From JBGMEA01 sp964444065 (GTDB lineage Bacteria; Bacillota; Clostridia; Eubacteriales; Anaerofustaceae), in the NCBI GenBank assembly GCA_964444065.1, contig CAYUFL010000034.1, positions 1 to 20,090 on the forward strand: 20,090 nt of DNA, given 5' to 3'. A program made the translations under genes and the position numbers. The notes under the pieces are model-generated. The model searched no databases. It was not told the DNA's origin and saw only the letters and a list, made by a program, of their open reading frames with translations. Positions 1-7,544 of the stretch are shown piece by piece (positions within the stretch are counted from its first letter, which is position 1; every line of letters starts with the position of its first letter).

Positions 1-152
1 AATCAATTCTTTCCGGTGCAATCTGCAAGGAAAGATTGTTGTTTTGAAATTCTGCGGAGCTGGATTTATGAAGTCATATAAAAACCGCTCTGTTCCCGTA
101 CCTGAATTGTATGCAAAATTGCGGCATGCGGGTATGAAAATCACTGCAAATG

Positions 153-161
153 TGGTAAAAT
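153..161 (+). promoter_or_regulatory. Candidate extended -10 promoter for the first zinc-ribbon gene
   Basis: A TGG-TAAAAT extended -10 element lies about 58 bases before the start codon of the first zinc-ribbon gene. The -35 region at the expected distance (133-138, TATGAA) is weak, so the assignment rests mainly on the extended -10 element. The first 218 bases otherwise show no gene I can support. Confidence 0.35.
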
Positions 162-218
162 ATGGCTGTCAAAAGCGATTGATTCGAAACAGTTCGGATC
201 ATATCCGGAGGGTGATTC

Positions 219-599
219 ATGAAACATTGTCAAAATTGCGGTGCAGAGATACCGGACGAAGCCAGGTTCTGCACGCAGTGCGGGGCACTTGTCCCGCAGC
301 AGAGCACCAACCCGATGCCGCCGTTTGTTTATCCGTTGCCGCAGAAACGGTATAACAGTATGTGCCTGGCAGGCTTCATTACTTCACTGGGCGGGATTTT
401 TATCCTTCCGCCGATCGCGGGCATTCTTGCCGTTATCTTTTCTGTGATCGGATACAGAAAACAGTCGCAAACAGGTCAGATGGGGAAGGGTATGGCAATC
501 GCCGGAATGGCATTCGGTGTGTTTGATTTTATTTTCGGCATATTTATTGTGTACTTATACATTTATTATATGCGCTATTACGGCGTTATCCCGATGTAA
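219..599 (+). CDS. Small zinc-ribbon membrane protein, DUF4190-like (paralogue 1 of 5)
   Basis: A 126-residue protein. It begins with a rubredoxin-like zinc ribbon (Cys4, Cys7, Cys18, Cys21; CxxCG-x9-CxxCG), followed by a Pro-rich linker (about 28-43) and two hydrophobic helices (about 48-77 and 91-117). The polar GYRKQSQTGQMGKG stretch between the helices is typical of DUF4190 proteins. A strong GGAGGGTGA site sits 6 bases before the ATG. The zinc ribbon probably faces the cytoplasm, but that is inference. It is the first of five related genes in the same direction and has its own terminator 5 bases after the stop. The molecular function of the family is unknown; such proteins are common in Firmicutes and their ribbon is often annotated from sequence alone. 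Confidence 0.88.
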   Translation: MKHCQNCGAEIPDEARFCTQCGALVPQQSTNPMPPFVYPLPQKRYNSMCLAGFITSLGGIFILPPIAGILAVIFSVIGYRKQSQTGQMGKGMAIAGMAFGVFDFIFGIFIVYLYIYYMRYYGVIPM

Positions 600-603
600 G
601 GAT

Positions 604-625
604 CGGCTCTGCGGAGCCGTTTTTT
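604..625 (+). terminator. Intrinsic terminator after zinc-ribbon gene 1
   Basis: A 6-bp GC-rich stem CGGCTC/GAGCCG with a TGCG loop is followed directly by six T residues. It starts 5 bases after the TAA of the first zinc-ribbon gene, so that gene is probably a monocistronic unit. Confidence 0.85.
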
Positions 626-867
626 ATTTAACGAATATTGTGAATATATTTGCATATGTACAAATTATATTGATTATGATATATTGTGATAGAGTGAATA
701 TCAATTATTTCAGCAAAAAAAAGGACTGTAAGCAGACGCGAAGAATACTATCTTAGCGGCGGTATACAGCAACCGTCATATTTATAAACGGATGGCGGCG
801 CGCAAGCAGATCGGAATTTCGAGGAGGCTGTGCGCTGTACAGAGATCATTCTGTCGGGAGGTTTATT

Positions 868-1308
868 ATGAAATATTGCATGAACTGCGGAAAAGAAATG
901 GCAGACAATGAAATGTTCTGCGCACAATGCGGAACGGGAGCACAGGGCACTGTGCCAAATTATGTGCAAAATGATCTGGGGATGCAGGGCAGCCTGCAGG
1001 GCGAAACACCCATGCCCGTTGAAGAACCTCCCGTGTATCTTTCCAACGGCGGTCCGGATTATCAGCAAACCGTCCAAAAACAGAAATTTCTCGGCGATGC
1101 AATTACTTCTTTCGCCTGCGGTGCGGTGGGATTGTTTTTATTCCCGATCGTTTTCGGGATCGCGGCGATTGTTGTTTCACTCACGAGCATGAAGAAAATC
1201 AAAGAGAACCCGCAACCGGGCAGCGGGTTTGCGGTTGCGGGACTGATACTGGGGATTGTGGATTTGATCTGGTATGTCATATCGGTCGCGATTCGGGTTG
1301 GTTCCTAA
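868..1308 (+). CDS. Small zinc-ribbon membrane protein, DUF4190-like (paralogue 2 of 5)
   Basis: A 146-residue protein with the same plan as its neighbours: zinc ribbon with Cys4, Cys7, Cys18 and Cys21, a linker of about 50 residues without obvious domains (about 23-73), then two hydrophobic helices (about 78-108 and 120-142) separated by a polar loop with KKIKENPQPGSG. A GGGAGG site lies 7 bases before the ATG. The 240 bases upstream are AT-rich at first, with no promoter I can place with confidence. The linker is longer than in paralogue 1 and unlike it, so the family diverged mainly between ribbon and membrane part. Function is not known; a role in sensing or membrane homeostasis would be a guess. 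Confidence 0.86.
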   Translation: MKYCMNCGKEMADNEMFCAQCGTGAQGTVPNYVQNDLGMQGSLQGETPMPVEEPPVYLSNGGPDYQQTVQKQKFLGDAITSFACGAVGLFLFPIVFGIAAIVVSLTSMKKIKENPQPGSGFAVAGLILGIVDLIWYVISVAIRVGS

Positions 1309-1366
1309 ACCGTATATCGGCAATCCGATCCTGTTCAAAGCAGTGAGCGTAAATAGAGATTATTTT

Positions 1367-1393
1367 TTAAGACATCCGCCTTGGGTGTCTTAA
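1367..1393. other. Terminator-like hairpin without a T tract
   Basis: An 11-bp stem (TTAAGACATCC / GGGTGTCTTAA with one T-G wobble) and a GCCTT loop lies 58 bases after the stop of zinc-ribbon gene 2. The run of T lies before the stem rather than after it, so it is not a canonical intrinsic terminator on either strand. The left arm shares AAGACATCCG with the left arm of the terminator at 12748. Confidence 0.45.
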
Positions 1394-1433
1394 CATAGTT
1401 CTGCGTATTTTTTCTGCTTCTTGCCCAAGCCGT

Positions 1434-1461
1434 TTGCATTGGATGCAACGTGTGATAAGAT
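1434..1461 (+). promoter_or_regulatory. Candidate sigma-A promoter for zinc-ribbon genes 3 and 4
   Basis: TTGCAT (1434-1439), a 16-bp spacer, and TAAGAT (1456-1461) preceded by TGA, giving an extended -10. The start codon of gene 3 follows about 31 bases later, so the leader would be short. Confidence 0.5.
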
Positions 1462-1492
1462 AACGTTATGAATGAAATGTGATGGTGACAAA

Positions 1493-1936
1493 ATGGCAAG
1501 ATGCAGCAGTTGCGGTGCCCGTTTGGACGACGGAGTCAGATTCTGTCCGAATTGCGGCGCAAATATCTATCGGGTATCGGATCGGATTCCCGAAGAAAAA
1601 GCAGAAGAAAACAAGAAACATGCAGAATCATATACCACGGAGCACGACACTCAGACGCAAAGTGAAGTGATCGATGTCGATGCGAGAGAGTTTCGATATG
1701 CCGGTGATGCGCCGGTAAGACAAAAAGTAAACATGCTGTGTCTCATCGGTCCCGCAATCGCGGTTCCCGGTCTCATTTCCATTTTCAATGTACTCGGTCT
1801 CGGTGCGATTATTGTGTCGATCATCGGCTATTTGAAAGCGGAACGTTTGGAACAAAAGGGGAAGGAAGCAGCGGTCTTCGGCATCATCCTCGGCGCAACG
1901 GAGCTGGGCGTTATGTTAGCCAGATTGTTTTTCTGA
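1493..1936 (+). CDS. Small zinc-ribbon membrane protein, DUF4190-like (paralogue 3 of 5)
   Basis: A 147-residue protein with a zinc ribbon (Cys4, Cys7, Cys18, Cys21), a charged, Glu/Lys/Thr-rich linker (about 30-78) and two hydrophobic helices (about 84-108 and 122-145). I chose the ATG at 1493 over an in-frame ATG at 1472. A GGTGA motif sits 5 bases upstream of it, and the product then starts MARCSSCG, with the first Cys at the same place as in three paralogues. The long acidic and basic linker distinguishes it from the others. It ends in TGA, and the next paralogue starts 15 bases later, so the two are probably co-transcribed. Function unknown. Confidence 0.83.
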   Translation: MARCSSCGARLDDGVRFCPNCGANIYRVSDRIPEEKAEENKKHAESYTTEHDTQTQSEVIDVDAREFRYAGDAPVRQKVNMLCLIGPAIAVPGLISIFNVLGLGAIIVSIIGYLKAERLEQKGKEAAVFGIILGATELGVMLARLFF

Positions 1937-1951
1937 AAGAAGGTTGAACGA

Positions 1952-2395
1952 ATGGAAGTGCAGAATCAGCAAAAATACTGTACGGGATGCGGCGCAGAGC
2001 TGCGTGCATCGGATCAGTTTTGCCAGCGGTGCGGAAAAGCGGTATCCAAATCGGTCGCTTACCAACCGCACCCTATGTGCTATTCGGGTGCGAAGCAGGC
2101 GATGCCGTACCGAACGAGGTCAAAGACAAATGTTTATTGCATCGCCGGAATCGTGCTGAGCGGGTATGCGATGTTTGGCTACATTATTGCGCCGGTGTTC
2201 AGTATTGCAGGAATCATTGTTTCTTCAATCGGGATGAACCGTGTGGCACATTCCGGTGAAGAAGGAAAAAATCTGGCACTTGCTGGGATATTAATCGGTG
2301 CGCTCGGTCTGCTTGTATATGCACTGATCGTATTTGTCTTTGCAGGCAGCGGCATTTTCCGAAATTGGATTCCTTTTTCTACTGTGCGGGTTTAG
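1952..2395 (+). CDS. Small zinc-ribbon membrane protein, DUF4190-like (paralogue 4 of 5)
   Basis: A 147-residue protein with the zinc ribbon shifted six residues inward (Cys10, Cys13, Cys24, Cys27) by an N-terminal extension MEVQNQQK. A basic linker (about 30-58) leads to two hydrophobic helices (about 62-90 and 104-130) joined by a polar loop containing NRVAHSGEEGKN, which resembles DUF4190. The ribosome binding site (GAAGG) is weaker than those of its neighbours, and the gene follows paralogue 3 by 15 bases, which suggests coupled expression. Function unknown. Confidence 0.83.
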   Translation: MEVQNQQKYCTGCGAELRASDQFCQRCGKAVSKSVAYQPHPMCYSGAKQAMPYRTRSKTNVYCIAGIVLSGYAMFGYIIAPVFSIAGIIVSSIGMNRVAHSGEEGKNLALAGILIGALGLLVYALIVFVFAGSGIFRNWIPFSTVRV

Positions 2396-2509
2396 CGCAT
2401 CGCGTTTGTGACTGAGATAAAATGCAGGAATGAGGCAGAGTTCTCTGTTTCGTTTGCGCTTACGCTACGATCTTTTCTTTTGGCAGGCTGAATTAGGCGG
2501 AATTATGAC

Positions 2510-2538
2510 TATACAAAATATTGAGGATATGTTATAAT
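2510..2538 (+). promoter_or_regulatory. Promoter for zinc-ribbon gene 5
   Basis: TATACA (2510-2515), a 17-bp spacer and a perfect TATAAT (2533-2538) preceded by TGT, an extended -10. Transcription would begin near 2545, leaving a leader of about 55 bases. The gap 2396-2509 shows no other feature I can support. Confidence 0.6.
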
Positions 2539-2600
2539 TACTCAAAGATTATTTTTGTATCCGTGCAACGCACGGAAAAAAGGACTTACGGAGGAAAATT

Positions 2601-3092
2601 ATGAAGAATTGCACAAACTGCGGCAGTGCAATGGAAGACAATGCAGCATTCTGCGCAAATTGCGGAACGCCCGTTGCTCCTGCACAACCGGTTGCGCCCG
2701 AACCCCCTGTTGTCGAAATGCAGCAGAATACGTATCAGACCAATCCGAACCAGAATCCGTACCAGACCAATCCGGCTCCCACATATAATCAAAACGGCGG
2801 GTATAATCCTTATGCACAGCCGACACAGAGTATGAATATTCCGGGACTTGTTGGTTTTATTCTTGCATTGATCGGATTATTTATTTTCTGGGTACCTATT
2901 TATGGTTTGATTCCTGCGGTTGTTGCTTTGATTTTGTCCATTGTCGGATTGATACAGATCAAAAAGACAAGACAGACCGGAAGAGGTTTGGCCTTGGCAG
3001 GCGTTATTATCGGCGCTTTGGATACCGTAATCGGGATTATTTATCTTATTTACTGGATTGCGGTGCTCAGCGGTTTATATTACTATTATTAA
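2601..3092 (+). CDS. Small zinc-ribbon membrane protein, DUF4190-like (paralogue 5 of 5)
   Basis: A 163-residue protein, the longest of the five. It has a zinc ribbon (Cys4, Cys7, Cys18, Cys21), then a low-complexity Pro/Asn/Gln/Tyr-rich linker (about 24-74) with repeated YQTNP units, then two hydrophobic helices (about 77-113 and 130-158) around a KKTRQTGRG loop typical of DUF4190. The C-terminus ends in a run of Tyr. A GGAGG site lies 7 bases before the ATG. It has its own promoter and a strong terminator, so it can be controlled separately from paralogues 3 and 4. The disordered linker suggests a flexible tether between the ribbon and the membrane; this is inference. Confidence 0.87.
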   Translation: MKNCTNCGSAMEDNAAFCANCGTPVAPAQPVAPEPPVVEMQQNTYQTNPNQNPYQTNPAPTYNQNGGYNPYAQPTQSMNIPGLVGFILALIGLFIFWVPIYGLIPAVVALILSIVGLIQIKKTRQTGRGLALAGVIIGALDTVIGIIYLIYWIAVLSGLYYYY

Positions 3093-3100
3093 GCCTCATC

Positions 3101-3132
3101 AAAAGACAAACAAATTGTTTGTCTTTTTTTTT
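3101..3132 (+). terminator. Intrinsic terminator after zinc-ribbon gene 5
   Basis: An 11-bp stem AAAAGACAAAC/GTTTGTCTTTT with a short AAATT loop runs into nine T residues, 8 bases after the stop codon. On the minus strand the same stem ends in only four T residues, so it may act weakly for the UPF0280 gene about 280 bases away. The remaining gap 3133-3406 is AT-rich with no gene seen. Confidence 0.9.
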
Positions 3133-3406
3133 ACTTTTATGTAAACGATTAATGCGTTTTCCGGCAAATCCTGCGGTGTATCTTATTCCGTGTCCCTCCA
3201 GATAAAATGAGCCGAAAGTGCTTTCTTTAAAAGCTTTTTTTGCCTGTTTGCAATGAGCGGCCGCCAAAAAGAATGAAATGTAAACGTTAGAGATTTGAAT
3301 ATTCCGAAATTCCTTTTAAAATCAAGAAAAAAAAGACAAAAAAATAAAAATATTTCTTCGCTTTTCTTCGATTTAATTGTATAATGAATGCGCATTGAGT
3401 AAACAA

Positions 3407-4120
3407 TTATTTAATTAATTCTATATTTCCGATCATTCCCAGCTTCTCTTCTGCAATTATCAACACACCGAGAATACCTTCCATCGCCATTGCAAAATGC
3501 AGTGCGGGTTCGATATCCGTTGCACTGCGGACCCGATTGCAGACCGAAGTGGCTGCCGCATCGGCAAAGAACGCATTTTTCGAAAAAACAGTGACGGAAT
3601 CAGCCAGTCCAAAGCTGAGCGAATGTCCGAACTTCCCCGAAGACGTGCAGATACTCATCGGCGATTCTTCGGCTTTCATTAAAATCTTAACATTATCCTT
3701 AAATTTATTTTCACCGGCATAGATTGCGATATGGCGGGATATGTCTGTCTTGATATATAAATCGCCTCCGTTTTCGATCAGCAGATTGTCGGAGAATCCG
3801 TCAACGTGTTCTGCGAGCATCTGACTGAATGCACCTGCGACCGCTGCCATCGGACCGACCCCTGCAATTTTGGCTGCCTGCGCCATTCTGATCGCAATTT
3901 CAGGCGCATTGCGATAAGTTGAAATCGGTGAGAGCGCACGCAAAAATTCGGGATGACGATCAATATATGCTTCCAGTTCGCCGCGCAATTGCGCAACGAC
4001 TTCGTTGCATATGACGCTTAAATCACTGTCTGCACCGATATACAGATCGGTTTCTTTGAGGGAAACCCCGAAATATACAAGATCGTCGGATTTCATTTGT
4101 GTTCTGTATGTTCTTTCCAT
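3407..4120 (-). CDS. UPF0280 family protein (ApbE-like fold)
   Basis: A 237-residue protein matching the UPF0280 family, relatives of the flavin transferase ApbE. Visible family blocks are GVGPMAAVAGA (87-97), ENGGD (116-120), a Ser/Gly-rich SSGKFGHSLSFG (160-171) and ADAAATSVCN (186-195). ApbE moves FMN onto target proteins; whether UPF0280 proteins do so is not established. There is no signal peptide or lipobox, so it should be cytoplasmic, unlike many ApbE lipoproteins. The start is set by AGGAG 7 bases upstream. It is transcribed away from the acetyl-CoA synthase operon from a divergent promoter. From memory, UPF0280 genes occur near corrinoid and one-carbon genes in anaerobes, which hints at a redox-cofactor role. 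Confidence 0.85.
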   Translation of the reverse strand: MERTYRTQMKSDDLVYFGVSLKETDLYIGADSDLSVICNEVVAQLRGELEAYIDRHPEFLRALSPISTYRNAPEIAIRMAQAAKIAGVGPMAAVAGAFSQMLAEHVDGFSDNLLIENGGDLYIKTDISRHIAIYAGENKFKDNVKILMKAEESPMSICTSSGKFGHSLSFGLADSVTVFSKNAFFADAAATSVCNRVRSATDIEPALHFAMAMEGILGVLIIAEEKLGMIGNIELIK

Positions 4121-4156
4121 AGTATGCTCCTGCGTATCGGCAACTGTGCCGAGTTC

Positions 4157-4185
4157 ATTATAACAAATGCGATTTATCCAGACAA
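4157..4185 (-). promoter_or_regulatory. Promoter for the UPF0280 gene
   Basis: Read on the minus strand: TTGTCT (4180-4185), a 17-bp spacer and a perfect TATAAT (4157-4162). The start codon is about 37 bases downstream of the -10 element. Its spacing and match make it a good sigma-A promoter. Confidence 0.65.
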
Positions 4186-4264
4186 CGTCTCTGTGAATAA
4201 ACTGCAGAAAATTCGAAATTCCGCATCAATAAACGAATCTTACACGATGGCATCAAAAAAAATC

Positions 4265-4294
4265 TTGCATTCATAACGGTACTCGCTATATAAT
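4265..4294 (+). promoter_or_regulatory. Candidate promoter of the acetyl-CoA synthase operon
   Basis: TTGCAT (4265-4270), an 18-bp spacer and a perfect TATAAT (4289-4294), giving a leader of about 72 bases before cooC/acsF. The leader contains a small inverted repeat AAACGA/TCGTTT (4315-4337 region). No cobalamin or tetrahydrofolate riboswitch consensus was recognised in it. Confidence 0.6.
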
Positions 4295-4372
4295 TAAAGA
4301 ATGGAATCATGATAAACGAGACAACAAGTATCGTTTGCAATTCATGCATTGTGTTGAAAAGGAGATAGTATT

Positions 4373-5143
4373 ATGACGTATACAATAGCCGTAGCCGGAA
4401 AAGGCGGAACAGGTAAAACAACCATCAGCGGTATGATCATTGATTATTTGCTGCAGAATAAAATGACCCCGATTTTGGCAGTGGATGCCGATGCAAATGC
4501 CAACCTGAACGAAGTGTTGGGTATAGAGGTAGAAACAACAATCGGACAGATCCGCGAAGAAGTACTCAGAGCGGAAATGGCACCGGTGAATCCGATTCCG
4601 CCCGGTACAAGCAAAGCGGATTATTTAAACTTTAAATTCAATCAGGCACTCATCGAAAACGATGATTACGATATGCTCGTGATGGGAAGAACCCAAGGCG
4701 AAGGCTGTTATTGCTACGTCAACGGAATTTTGAAAACACAGCTGGATAAATTCTCCGGCAATTATAAATATGTGGTAGTGGACAACGAAGCCGGCATGGA
4801 GCACATCAGCAGAGGTATCTTACCGCATGTGGATACGATCTTTCTCGTGAGCGATTGTTCGCGCAGAGGAATCCAAACCGTCGGAAGAATCGCGAAATTG
4901 ATTGATGACCTGAAAATCAGAGCCAAAAATGTCAAACTGATTGTCAACCGCGCACCGAACGATGAGCTGGAAGCGGGCATTCAGGAAGAAATCAAACTGC
5001 AGGGACTCGATTTGATCGGCGTCGTTCCGCAGGATCCCATGGTTTATGAATACGATTCGGCGGGAAAACCGACAGCCAGTCTGCCCGAAGATTCGTTATC
5101 CAAAAAAGCCGTGAAAGAAATTATGAGCAAACTGGATATTTAG
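4373..5143 (+). CDS. cooC: CooC/AcsF-type nickel-insertion ATPase
   Basis: A 256-residue MinD/SIMIBI-class ATPase. The deviant Walker A is GKGGTGKTT (9-17), with the signature Lys10. Cys112-x-Cys114 matches the position of the metal-binding CxC motif that bridges the dimer in CooC. VVVDNEAG (134-141) is the Walker B region. CooC proteins use ATP to load nickel into CO dehydrogenase, and the close relative AcsF does so for the A-cluster of acetyl-CoA synthase. As the operon carries acsB but no CODH gene, the AcsF role is the better inference; sequence alone does not separate the two. GGAG lies 9 bases before the ATG, and the gene leads the operon with acsD 46 bases downstream. Confidence 0.9.
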   Translation: MTYTIAVAGKGGTGKTTISGMIIDYLLQNKMTPILAVDADANANLNEVLGIEVETTIGQIREEVLRAEMAPVNPIPPGTSKADYLNFKFNQALIENDDYDMLVMGRTQGEGCYCYVNGILKTQLDKFSGNYKYVVVDNEAGMEHISRGILPHVDTIFLVSDCSRRGIQTVGRIAKLIDDLKIRAKNVKLIVNRAPNDELEAGIQEEIKLQGLDLIGVVPQDPMVYEYDSAGKPTASLPEDSLSKKAVKEIMSKLDI

Positions 5144-5189
5144 TTTGTCTTTAATAATTTAGATATTTTTATAGGGAGGACTATTAAAA

Positions 5190-6131
5190 ATGCCTTTTAA
5201 AACATCACCTCAAAAATTTAATGCTGCCATCGGATCAGTAGAAGTAGGCAGCGGTGATAAAAAAATCGTGTTGGGGGGACAGAGCGTACTGCCTTTTTAC
5301 ACATTCGACACTGAAATTGCAAACGCACCGAAAGTGGGCGTTGAAATCTCAGATCTCGGTCTCGAAGGCTATGTCGACGGTATCAAAGAATTTTATGGCA
5401 ATGCCACCGACATCGCAGAACTTGCAAAAAAAGCACAAACGATCGAAGGTGCGGATTTTATCTGCCTGAGAATGGACGGTGCTGATCCCAACGGCGCAAA
5501 CCAATCTGCGGAAGAATGCGTAAAAATTGCGAAAGCGGTTTGCGATGCAATCGAACTTCCTTTGATGGTTGCAGGATGCAAAAACAGCGAAAAAGATGCG
5601 GTTCTTTTTGAAAAAATCGCTGAAGCGCTTGCCGGCAAGAATGTTGCATTCCTTTCGGCAAAAGAAGAAACTTATAAAGTAGTCGGTGCGTCAGCAGGAC
5701 TTGCTTACGGACAGATCGTCGGTGCGGAATCCGCATGCGATATCAACCTTGCAAAACAGCTTAACGTATTGCTTACACAGCTCGGCGTTAACGCAAAGAA
5801 CATTGTTATGAATCTTGGTTCTGCAGCAGCAGGATACGGGTTTGAATATGTTTCATCCACAATGGACAGAGTCATTCTTGCGGCACTCGGACAGAACGAT
5901 GCAATGCTGCAGATGCCGGTCATCACACCGATTTCTTTCGAAACATGGACGGTAAAAGAAGCCGTCATGCCCGAAGCGGATGCTCCGGAATGGGGAAATC
6001 TTGAACTCAGAGGAGTTGACATGGAAGTCGTTACTGCGGCTGCATGCCTTGCTTCCGGATCCAACGCAGTGATTCTTAGACACCCCAGAAGCGTTGCGAC
6101 CATTTCAAAAATGATCAAAGAATTAATGTAA
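5190..6131 (+). CDS. acsD: Corrinoid iron-sulfur protein, small (delta) subunit
   Basis: A 313-residue protein of the CdhD/AcsD family, near the usual length of about 310-325. It is a TIM-barrel protein that pairs with AcsC to form the corrinoid iron-sulfur protein, the cytoplasmic methyl carrier between methyl-tetrahydrofolate and acetyl-CoA synthase. The family is seen in the N-terminal KIVLGGQSVLPFYTFD segment, the DFICLRMDGADPNG block, the NIVMNLGSAAAGYGFEY region and the C-terminal block ending in AVILRHPRSV. A strong AGGGAGGA site 9 bases before the ATG sets the start. It precedes its partner acsC by 39 bases. No unusual residues or truncation were seen. Confidence 0.95.
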   Translation: MPFKTSPQKFNAAIGSVEVGSGDKKIVLGGQSVLPFYTFDTEIANAPKVGVEISDLGLEGYVDGIKEFYGNATDIAELAKKAQTIEGADFICLRMDGADPNGANQSAEECVKIAKAVCDAIELPLMVAGCKNSEKDAVLFEKIAEALAGKNVAFLSAKEETYKVVGASAGLAYGQIVGAESACDINLAKQLNVLLTQLGVNAKNIVMNLGSAAAGYGFEYVSSTMDRVILAALGQNDAMLQMPVITPISFETWTVKEAVMPEADAPEWGNLELRGVDMEVVTAAACLASGSNAVILRHPRSVATISKMIKELM

Positions 6132-6170
6132 TTTAGGTATTTTTAGAAAGTTATCGGAGGAATTACAATA

Positions 6171-7517
6171 ATGGCACTTACAGGTATTGAAATATTTAAA
6201 ATCACACCGAAAACCAACTGCAAAGAATGCGGTAACCCGACATGTATGGCATTTGCGATGAAGGTTGCGCAGGGCGCAATTCCGCTTGAAAAATGTCCGT
6301 ATATTTCAGAAGAAGTAAAAGAAAAATTGGCTGAAGCAACTGCTCCGCCGATGAAAACCATCAAAGTGGGTGCCGGCGACGGCGAACACACACTCGGCGG
6401 CGAAACCGTGCTTGCGAGACACGAGAAAACGTTTGTCAGCAAGAATCTTTACGCAGTATCTGTTTGCAATGCAAACGAAGATGCCGAAAACGACGCAGCA
6501 TTTGCTTCGATTGAAGCAATCGATTATCAACGTATCGGCGAAAGAATGTATGTCGAAATGATCTATGTCAACTATGTTGACGGCAAAGACAAAGACAAAT
6601 TCCTCGCACTTGTGAAAAAAGCTGCAGCAACAGGCAGAACGCTGATTCTCGGATGCACAGATGTTGCAGTAGCAAAAGAAGCACTCGAAATTGCGAAAGC
6701 CGGCAAACCGATTCTGAACGGTGCCAATGCAGCAAACTGCGAAGCGATGAATGAACTTGCAAAAGAATACGGTGTAACACTGGGCGTTTGCGGCGCTGAT
6801 ATCGACGAGTTGTATGATACCACCGCAAAACTCGAAGCGGCAGGCAACAAGAACCTCGTACTCAATGCAGGCATCGATTCAATCAAAAAGGCGTTTGCGA
6901 CAACAGTACAGGTGCGACGCGCAGCAATTAAAAACAATGACAGAACATTCGGTTATCCGATGATCGTTAATGTTGGCAGATTGGCTGTCGGCGATGACGC
7001 GATGCAGGCGGCTTTGGCTTCCCTGTTCACCATGAAATACGGCTCCATCATCGTAATGGAAAGCATGAGCTATGCGCAGGCACTTCCGCTTTACGGTCTC
7101 AGACAGAACGTATATACCGACCCGCAAAAACCGATGAGAGTTGAACCGGGTATCTACAAACTCAACGGAGCAGACGAAAACTCTGTTTGCTGCCTGACAG
7201 TTGACTTTGCACTGACTTACTTCGTTATTTCCGGTGAAATGGAACGTTCCGGTGTACCGGTTAATCTCCTGATTCCGGATGCAGGCGGATATTCCGTATT
7301 GACAGCATGGGCGGCAGGCAAACTCAGTGCATCATCGATTGCAAAATTCATTCAGGAACAGGATATCGAAGGCAAAATCAAATCCAGAACTTTGGTTCTT
7401 CCCGGAAAAGTTGCTGTACTCAAAGGTGAAATCGAAGACAAACTTCCCGGCTGGGATATTCTTGTCGGACCGAATGAAGCGATGCAGGTCGTGAAATTCC
7501 TGAAAGATTTAAAATAA
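6171..7517 (+). CDS. acsC: Corrinoid iron-sulfur protein, large (gamma) subunit
   Basis: A 448-residue AcsC/CdhE-type subunit, the expected length. The N-terminal domain binds a [4Fe-4S] cluster through Cys17, Cys20, Cys25 and Cys42 (CKECGNPTC, then 16 residues to Cys). A TIM-barrel middle (about 95-320) and a C-terminal corrinoid-binding Rossmann-like domain (from about 325, with the PDAGGYSVLTAWAAGK segment) follow. The bound cobamide takes the methyl group from AcsE and passes it to the A-cluster of AcsB; the iron-sulfur cluster helps reactivate Co(II). TCGGAGGA precedes the ATG. It lies between acsD and acsE with short spacers, consistent with one transcript and matched stoichiometry. Confidence 0.96.
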   Translation: MALTGIEIFKITPKTNCKECGNPTCMAFAMKVAQGAIPLEKCPYISEEVKEKLAEATAPPMKTIKVGAGDGEHTLGGETVLARHEKTFVSKNLYAVSVCNANEDAENDAAFASIEAIDYQRIGERMYVEMIYVNYVDGKDKDKFLALVKKAAATGRTLILGCTDVAVAKEALEIAKAGKPILNGANAANCEAMNELAKEYGVTLGVCGADIDELYDTTAKLEAAGNKNLVLNAGIDSIKKAFATTVQVRRAAIKNNDRTFGYPMIVNVGRLAVGDDAMQAALASLFTMKYGSIIVMESMSYAQALPLYGLRQNVYTDPQKPMRVEPGIYKLNGADENSVCCLTVDFALTYFVISGEMERSGVPVNLLIPDAGGYSVLTAWAAGKLSASSIAKFIQEQDIEGKIKSRTLVLPGKVAVLKGEIEDKLPGWDILVGPNEAMQVVKFLKDLK

Positions 7518-7544
7518 TTTTATGATGATACATAGGAGATAACC

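Noticed and set aside
44..355. A 103-codon open frame starting upstream of zinc-ribbon gene 1
   Set aside because: Its second half overlaps the well-supported zinc-ribbon gene in another frame, the product resembles nothing known, and there is no good ribosome binding site.
1472..1492. Upstream ATG for zinc-ribbon gene 3
   Set aside because: It would add MKCDGDK before the conserved MARCxxCG start and has a poorer ribosome binding site than 1493.
3367..3390. A plus-strand TATAAT downstream of the UPF0280 gene
   Set aside because: No plus-strand gene follows for about 980 bases, and the region is AT-rich, so the match is probably chance.
4295..4372. Possible cobalamin or tetrahydrofolate riboswitch before the acs operon
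   Set aside because: The leader is only about 70 bases and shows no B12-box or other riboswitch consensus that I can recognise.
5144..6170. Similar AT-rich spacers before acsD and acsC (both with TTTAG-TATTTTTA-like stretches)
   Set aside because: The likeness is short and AT-rich and can arise by chance; no stable structure is seen.
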